From: an uncultured Rhodospirillaceae bacterium
Lineage (GTDB): Bacteria > Pseudomonadota > Alphaproteobacteria > SP197
Direction: 5' to 3'
NCBI GenBank assembly: GCA_937880925.1
Contig: CALGGB010000011.1
Span: 1-35,698 of the forward strand
Length of the DNA stretch: 35,698 nt
This document shows positions 30,239 to 35,698 of the stretch, piece by piece; the first letter of the stretch is position 1; the number at the start of each line of letters is the position of its first letter. The notes below the pieces were generated by a model. The model did not search any database. It worked only from the letters and a program-made list of their open reading frames with translations, and was not told where the DNA came from. The position numbers were made by a program, and so were the translations under genes.

Positions 30239-31645
30239 ATGAGCGCCGATACCCCGAACACGTCCCGCAGGGAAAAATTCAAGGCGGTCTTCGAGGCCGC
30301 CGTCGAGGCATCGAAGGCCGGCAACTACACAGAGGCACTCGAAGGCTTCAGCAAGGCGCTGGTCTTTTCACCGCGCTCCCTGCCGGCGATGCGCTATCTG
30401 GGCGACACCCTGTTCAAGCAGGAGCGCTACGAAGAGGCGCTGGCCTGTTTCCGGCGGGCGCTTGACGAAAAACCCGACCATGTCGTGAGTCTGCTGAACC
30501 TGGGCCTCGTGCTGCGCAAGCTATGGCGCTTCGAGGAGGCGGCCGCCGCGCTGGAACACGCCCACGCCTTGGCACCGCGCGACACCCGCGTCCTGTTCCA
30601 CTGGGCACTCTCGCTGAAGGACGCCGGCCGCCTGAGCGAAGCAGAGCAACGCTTCCGCCAGACCGTGGAGATCAAACCGGACCACTACGATGCGGAGGTC
30701 GCGCGCGCCATGTGCCTGCTGCTCGACGGCCGCTACAAGGAAGGCTGGGACGCCTACGAGATCCGCTGGAAGCTGAAGGTGACGCCCGAGCCGCGCTATC
30801 AGGACCGGCAGTGGGACGGCAAGCCGGTCAAGGGACCGATCTTCCTCTCCAGCGAACAGGGCTTCGGCGACACCATCATGTTCTGCCGCTTCGCCCGCTT
30901 CGTGCGCGAACGCTGCGACCGGGTGATCCTGGAGAGCCAGAAGCAGCTCAGGAATCTGCTGACCGACGTCGAGGGCATCGACGACATCGTGGTGCAGAAG
31001 GAAACCGTGCCGCCCTTCGCGCGCCACGCCTATCTGCTCTCCCTGCCCCGCCTTCTGGACCTGACACCCGAAACCATTCCTGCACCGGTGCCCTACATCC
31101 ACGCCACGCCCGAGCGCCGAGCCTGGGCGGCCAACATGATGAAGGTGCTGGGGCCGCTGGTGCGCGTCGGCATCACCTGGGCGGGCAATCCCAAATACGG
31201 CCGCGACCGTGAACGTTCGATCGAACCGCGCCATATCCTGGAACTGCTGGAGGCTCGCGGCATCGCCCTGCTCAGCCTGCAGAAGGGCGCCCCGGTCGAA
31301 CAGCTGGGCGAACTGGGCTGCCAGTCGCTGATTTCCAACCTCGACCGCCAGATCAACGATTTCACCGATACCGCCGCAATCGTCTCGCAGCTCGACATCG
31401 TGGTCACCTGCGACAGCGCCGTGGCTCATCTGGCCGGCGCCATGGGCAAGCCGGTCTGGGTCGCCGTGCCCTATGCCCCGGACTGGCGCTGGTTCCTGGG
31501 CCGCGAGGATACGCCCTGGTATCCCACCATGCGTCTCTTCCGCCAGAGCCACCCTGGCGACTGGGACGGCGTCTTCCGCCGCATCGGCAAGGATTTGGCC
31601 GTGTTTGCCGACAACCTGCGAACGCAGCGCGCCGCTGCCGGCTGA
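30239..31645 (+). CDS. TPR-repeat protein with C-terminal GT9-like glycosyltransferase domain (paralog of 27731..29446)
   Basis: MSADTPNTSRREKFKAVFEAAVEASKAGNYTEALEGFSKALVFSPRSLPAM...; FLSSEQGFGDTIMFCRFARFV; DIVVTCDSAVAHLAGAMGKPVWVAVPYAPDWRWFLGREDTPWYPTMRLFRQ. Confidence 0.85.
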   Translation: MSADTPNTSRREKFKAVFEAAVEASKAGNYTEALEGFSKALVFSPRSLPAMRYLGDTLFKQERYEEALACFRRALDEKPDHVVSLLNLGLVLRKLWRFEEAAAALEHAHALAPRDTRVLFHWALSLKDAGRLSEAEQRFRQTVEIKPDHYDAEVARAMCLLLDGRYKEGWDAYEIRWKLKVTPEPRYQDRQWDGKPVKGPIFLSSEQGFGDTIMFCRFARFVRERCDRVILESQKQLRNLLTDVEGIDDIVVQKETVPPFARHAYLLSLPRLLDLTPETIPAPVPYIHATPERRAWAANMMKVLGPLVRVGITWAGNPKYGRDRERSIEPRHILELLEARGIALLSLQKGAPVEQLGELGCQSLISNLDRQINDFTDTAAIVSQLDIVVTCDSAVAHLAGAMGKPVWVAVPYAPDWRWFLGREDTPWYPTMRLFRQSHPGDWDGVFRRIGKDLAVFADNLRTQRAAAG

Positions 31646-31658
31646 GCCTCGCTGCCGC

Positions 31659-32318
31659 CTAGCCTGCCCACATGCGCAGCAGGTTCTGGTGGCAACGCAT
31701 CAGCAGATCATAGGCATCGTTCTGACGCGGCCGCTCGAACTCCCCGCTGAGCGCGGCAAGGTCCGACAGGATCCGGCGGCGCTCCGATTCCCGTACGGCG
31801 CTTTGCAGCCACAACACACAGGCCAGGCGCTCACCGCGGGTGACCGGCAGCACCTGATGGGGAAACAGCGTGGGGTAGAACACCGCATGGCCCGCGGGCA
31901 GGCGGATGCGCTGACGGCCATAATCGCTTTCGATCTCGAGTTCACCGCCGTCGTAACTCTCGGCTTCGCTGAGGAACAGCGTCATCGAGATGTCGGAACG
32001 CAGCCTGTTCTGCTGGGCCATCGCCAGGTCGAGATGGCGGCCGTAGTGCATGCCTTCGCGATAGAGGCTGAGGATCGGCGGCGTGATGTATTTGGGCAGG
32101 ATGGTGTCGCTGACCCTGCCGCTGCGACCGATTGCACCCTGAACGATTTCGCGCACGCGTGCCTGGGCCTGGCTGTCGATCATTTCCAGGTTGTCCTTGG
32201 CCCCCTTGAGATGACGGCCGGTCGTTGCCTTGCCGGAACCGAATCCGCCGGCTTGGGCGATGGCGCGCAGCCCTTCGAGTTCCTCGCGATTCACGAGATC
32301 GGGGATCACGACAATCAT
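31659..32318 (-). CDS. Fe(II)/2OG-dependent PKHD-type hydroxylase (PiuC/YbiX-like)
   Basis: MIVVIPDLVNREELEGLRAIAQ; HxD in GMHYGRHLDLAMAQQNRLRSDISMTLFLSEAESYDGGELEIESDYGRQRIRLPAGHAVFYPTLFPHQVLPVTRGERLACVLWLQS. Confidence 0.9.
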   Translation of the reverse strand: MIVVIPDLVNREELEGLRAIAQAGGFGSGKATTGRHLKGAKDNLEMIDSQAQARVREIVQGAIGRSGRVSDTILPKYITPPILSLYREGMHYGRHLDLAMAQQNRLRSDISMTLFLSEAESYDGGELEIESDYGRQRIRLPAGHAVFYPTLFPHQVLPVTRGERLACVLWLQSAVRESERRRILSDLAALSGEFERPRQNDAYDLLMRCHQNLLRMWAG

Positions 32319-32340
32319 GAGCTGCCTCCGGGTACGCGGA

Positions 32341-33636
32341 TCATGAGAGTTCAAGCCGCTTGCCGTTGCAGGCAGCCCAGTTGACGAGCGGTTCGAAGCG
32401 GCCGGCCTTGACCAGATGAAAGTCGATGTTGTGATCGCTCAGGCCCTCCAGAGGATGGAGCGAAACACAGGGATGGGCATCCAGGATCAACGGCATTTCG
32501 GCATCGGTGGGGAAACCCTCGCCATAGACGCAGGCGATCTCCGGCGGCGATGCGCTGTCCGAGATCCGCGCCAGCAGTTCCTCGGCCCTCTGCCTGCGGC
32601 GCGCGGCTTCGGAGGGATCGTCGTAGGGCGTTTCGCGATCGTCGCGCTCGACGGCGCCGGCGGCCCAGACGACCCGGTCGGCGCCGATCGCCAGCGCCGT
32701 TTCCACCGCCGGGATGCCGCCCATGCTGATGCCGTAGATGCCGGTCCGCGTGGCCCCCAGCTCGTCGGCCAGGCTGCGCAGAAAGACGTGCATGTCCTCA
32801 ACCTTGCCCCCCGCCTCGCGCGTCAGGGAAGCGATGCCCGTGCGGTAGAAATTGCGACGCAGGTCCTTGAGGTAGACGATGTGCGCATCGGTGCGCGAAG
32901 CCCAGCGATGGAAGGTGCCGATCGGCGTTCCCATCCGCCCGAACATGCCGGCAAAACAGATGAGCAGGCGGCTGCACGACGGATCGCTCGATCGCGCGAG
33001 CTGGATATCGGCCGACCAGTGGTCGCGGAAGTCGTCGTGAGGCAATCGTGGGGGCACCTGCTCAAGGCCCGAGGCGACCTGTTCCAGAAAGGTGATCCTG
33101 GGATACTGGTCGGCGATGTGGCGCGCCAGGGCGCGGGCATCCTCCGGCTCACAATGGTCAAGCAGCCAGACGATGGCGTAGGCCCAGAGCAACGGCGACG
33201 TCACGCCCATTCGCGGCATCTTCCCCGCCTGCAGGAGGCCGTACAGATAGAGACCGCCCAGCACCGGATTGAGATTGCGCGCGACAACCTCCTGGCGCAG
33301 CAACGGCATCAGCCGGCGACGCCAGACCGGGCGGCGCAACAGGGCAAAGACGACGCGCCGGATGTGCTCGTCGCGATAACGCGGCCCCAGACACTCGACG
33401 CACAGGGCCAGCGCATCGCCCAGGCGCCCCTCGGTCAGGAGCGCGCGCAGCGGTCCGGTATGATCGGTCCCGTCCGGATGCGCAACAAACTGAACCGTCG
33501 GGCGCAACGTGCCTTCCCGGTCGCGCGCCTGTGCCATACGTCGCGCCAGGGCCTGAGGCCCTTCCTCCGACTGCAGCAGATTTCCCCGGCGTGACGAACG
33601 GTCGGCTGAGACCGAATTGTCGAGCGGTTCGTTCAT
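32341..33636 (-). CDS. Alpha/beta-hydrolase-like protein with ~200-aa helical N-terminal region
   Basis: Start at MNEPLDNSVSADRSSRRGN. Nucleophile elbow TGIYGISMGGIPAVETALAIGADRVVWAAGAVE; LEGLSDHNIDFHLVKAGRF (candidate catalytic His). Upstream part of the 683-aa ORF is antisense to the sulfotransferase and discounted. Confidence 0.7.
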   Translation of the reverse strand: MNEPLDNSVSADRSSRRGNLLQSEEGPQALARRMAQARDREGTLRPTVQFVAHPDGTDHTGPLRALLTEGRLGDALALCVECLGPRYRDEHIRRVVFALLRRPVWRRRLMPLLRQEVVARNLNPVLGGLYLYGLLQAGKMPRMGVTSPLLWAYAIVWLLDHCEPEDARALARHIADQYPRITFLEQVASGLEQVPPRLPHDDFRDHWSADIQLARSSDPSCSRLLICFAGMFGRMGTPIGTFHRWASRTDAHIVYLKDLRRNFYRTGIASLTREAGGKVEDMHVFLRSLADELGATRTGIYGISMGGIPAVETALAIGADRVVWAAGAVERDDRETPYDDPSEAARRRQRAEELLARISDSASPPEIACVYGEGFPTDAEMPLILDAHPCVSLHPLEGLSDHNIDFHLVKAGRFEPLVNWAACNGKRLELS

Positions 33637-33750
33637 GGTGTAAGGGGCACTCCAACAGGGGCTGGCCGCGGAGCGGCGGACCGGGCGCCTGATCGAACGG
33701 CGACAAGGCGATGGCGAAAGCTGCCGTCGCAGCAGAATGGATGGGCGGCC

Positions 33751-34584
33751 ATGCAACGCTTCTTCGTCAGTGGATTTCCAAAGTCGGGTACCATATTCCT
33801 GCAGATGCTGCTGGACTCCCATGCCAACATCAACTGCCCCAGCGAACAGAATCTCTCCTACCTGTTCCAGCATCTCTTCAAGCTGTCGACCAACTACCGT
33901 CGCGTCATCAAGGAGATGGACCGCAAGACGGGCGGCCAGGGCCTGCGCTACGAGGCCCAGGCATTCTTTGCCGCAGCCATGCGCGCCTCGGTGGTCAACC
34001 TGATGGAATCGGGCGCCAGGCAGACCGACACCCACTTCGGCATCAACGACAACATGATGGCCTCCCATGGCGACCTGGTCGCCCGGCTGATGCCGCGCAC
34101 GCGGTTCATCTTCATCGTGCGCGACCCGCGCGAGGTCGCCGTCTCGCTCTGGCATCACAAGTTGCGCACCGAACCACCGTTCGCGCGCCGCTCGCCGCCC
34201 ATTACCGAGACCGTGGCCTTCACGGCGCGGGCCTGGCCGGAGTATCTCGCCAAGATGGAGGCGTTCCGCGACAAGTGGCCGCGCCGCTGTCACTTCGTGC
34301 GCTATGAGGATCTGCGCGGCAGCGATCGCGACCGCCATCTGACCGCCATGCTGCAGTTCCTCGAAGCACCGGCAACCGCCGCGACCGTGCAAGACATGTG
34401 GCGGGCAACCGACTTTGAAGCCCTGCGCTCGCGCGAAAAGGACAAGGACGGCGAGAAAGCCGGCTTCTTCCGTTCGGGCAAGACCGACAGCTGGCGCGAC
34501 GAGGTGCCGCCCGAGGCCATCGAAAGCCTGATGCAGTCGGTCACACCGACGATGAAGCGGCTGGGCTACATCCTGACCGACTGA
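33751..34584 (+). CDS. Sulfotransferase domain protein (PAPS-dependent)
   Basis: 5'-PSB-like MQRFFVSGFPKSGTIFLQMLL; 3'-PB-like RFIFIVRDPREVAVSLWHHKL; RYEDLRG; 277 aa. Confidence 0.9.
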   Translation: MQRFFVSGFPKSGTIFLQMLLDSHANINCPSEQNLSYLFQHLFKLSTNYRRVIKEMDRKTGGQGLRYEAQAFFAAAMRASVVNLMESGARQTDTHFGINDNMMASHGDLVARLMPRTRFIFIVRDPREVAVSLWHHKLRTEPPFARRSPPITETVAFTARAWPEYLAKMEAFRDKWPRRCHFVRYEDLRGSDRDRHLTAMLQFLEAPATAATVQDMWRATDFEALRSREKDKDGEKAGFFRSGKTDSWRDEVPPEAIESLMQSVTPTMKRLGYILTD

Positions 34585-34596
34585 TCCCGTTGCCGC

Positions 34597-35698
34597 TCAG
34601 GCGCCTTCAGCGGCAAGCTCCGGCGGGCGGAAGGCGGCGACCGCGGGTGCCGCACCCCCGAAACGCTCGACCTCGACCAGACAGGTATGCGCGCTGGGGC
34701 CCTGTGCCAGGCGCGAGGTTCCCTTGTCCAGGGTCAGCACATTGGGGTTGCCGTGGCGACACAGCGGCGCGTCCGCCTGACTGTCGACAGGGTCGTACCA
34801 GGCGCCGGTCGGCAGACGCACCACACCCCGGCGCACCGCAGGCGTTACCACCGCACCGGCCAGGCAGGCGCCGCGGTCGTTGAAGAGGCGCACCACATCA
34901 CCATCGGCGATGCCGCGTGATACCGCGTCCTCGGGGTGGAGCCACACGGCTTCGCGCCCGGCGACCTTCCCGGCCCGACTGGTGGCGCCGTTATCGTACT
35001 GGCTGTGCAGCTTTCCGGCCGGCTGGCACGAAATCAGGTGCAGCGGATGGCGCCCCGTGCCCTCCCCGCCCAGCCACTCGGCGGGTTCCATCCAGACCGC
35101 ATGGCCCGGACAGTCGTCGTAGCCGAAGCCGGCAATGGTCTGCGAAAAGATCTCGATCCGGCCCGAAGGCGTGGCCAGCGGATTCGCCACGGGGTCGTCG
35201 CGGAACGGGGCAAACATCACCTGCTCGCGGTCCGGTGCCGGCAGGCTGAAGACCCCCTCCTCCCAGAAGCGGTCGAAGTCGGGCATCTCGATACCCTGCT
35301 CGGCAGCACGCTGGCGGCCGCGGTCGTAGAGATGGCGCAGCCATTCCATCTCGCTGCGGCCCTCGGTGAAGGTCTCGGCAAAGCCCAGGCGTTCGGCGAG
35401 GCCGGCGAAGATGTCGTGGTCGTTGCGCGCCTGGCCCACCGGTGCGACCGCCCGATGCATGGCGAAGAGATCGCCCTCGCGGGAGGAACCCGAGAAGTCG
35501 TTGCGCTCCAGGGTGGTGGTTGCGGGCAGGACAATGTCGCAGTGGCGCGCCAGCGGGTTCCACCAGGGCTCGTGGCACACCACGGTCTCCGGGCGCTGCC
35601 AGGCACGGCGCAGACGGTTGAGGTCCTGATGGTGATGGAAGGGGTTGCCGCCGGTCCAGTAAACCATGCGGATATCGGGATAGGTCACCCGCCGGCCA
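34597..35698 (-). CDS. Molybdopterin-dependent oxidoreductase (DMSO reductase family), C-terminal part; 5' end outside window
   Basis: VYWTGGNPFHHHQDLNRLRRAWQRPETVVCHEPWWNPLARHCDIVLPATTTLERND; HLISCQPAGKLHSQYDNG; C-terminal VRLFNDRGACLAGAVVTPAVRRGVVRLPTGAWYDP. Frame stays open to the window edge. Confidence 0.9.
   Translation of the reverse strand, partial: GRRVTYPDIRMVYWTGGNPFHHHQDLNRLRRAWQRPETVVCHEPWWNPLARHCDIVLPATTTLERNDFSGSSREGDLFAMHRAVAPVGQARNDHDIFAGLAERLGFAETFTEGRSEMEWLRHLYDRGRQRAAEQGIEMPDFDRFWEEGVFSLPAPDREQVMFAPFRDDPVANPLATPSGRIEIFSQTIAGFGYDDCPGHAVWMEPAEWLGGEGTGRHPLHLISCQPAGKLHSQYDNGATSRAGKVAGREAVWLHPEDAVSRGIADGDVVRLFNDRGACLAGAVVTPAVRRGVVRLPTGAWYDPVDSQADAPLCRHGNPNVLTLDKGTSRLAQGPSAHTCLVEVERFGGAAPAVAAFRPPELAAEGA

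Noticed and set aside
27731-31645. Repeated sequence within TPR proteins as a possible DNA repeat array
   Set aside because: Repetition is at protein level (degenerate 34-aa TPR units); no tandem nucleotide repeat seen.
32341-34392. 683-aa reading of the alpha/beta hydrolase gene
   Set aside because: The N-terminal ~250 residues are antisense to the sulfotransferase; the credible start is the Met at 33636.

Overview
High-GC, alphaproteobacterial-type window of 35.7 kb carrying about 30 supported genes. Left and centre form a dense catabolic region. It holds kynureninase, an enolase-superfamily protein, three Rieske oxygenase alpha subunits, a GcvA-like LysR regulator, a TauD-family dioxygenase, a DMGDH/GcvT-type flavoprotein, a sarcosine-oxidase-beta-like flavoprotein, a Cache histidine kinase, a class V aminotransferase, two EamA transporters, phosphonatase (PhnX) next to a TIGR03364-like FAD oxidoreductase, an SSADH-like aldehyde dehydrogenase and an SDR. 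An infA/rhlE pair sits inside this region. The right third (about 25.4-34.6 kb) is an accessory-looking locus with a GT4-like and a GT2-like glycosyltransferase, two inverted paralogous TPR/GT9-like proteins, a PKHD/PiuC-type 2OG-Fe(II) hydroxylase, an alpha/beta hydrolase with an unusual N-terminus, and a sulfotransferase. A truncated molybdopterin oxidoreductase closes the window. Most notable observations: (i) a head-to-head junction near 29.98 kb where a TIGR03032-like gene (-) and a glycosyltransferase C-terminus (+) are both missing their 5' parts, between the inverted TPR-GT paralogs; (ii) a possible hydroxylation/glycosylation/sulfation locus; (iii) a phosphonatase plus FAD amine oxidase pair without a recognisable PhnW, close to quaternary-amine N-demethylation genes, suggesting N-methylated aminophosphonate or betaine catabolism. 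All family calls are by eye from translated motifs; no database search was run.
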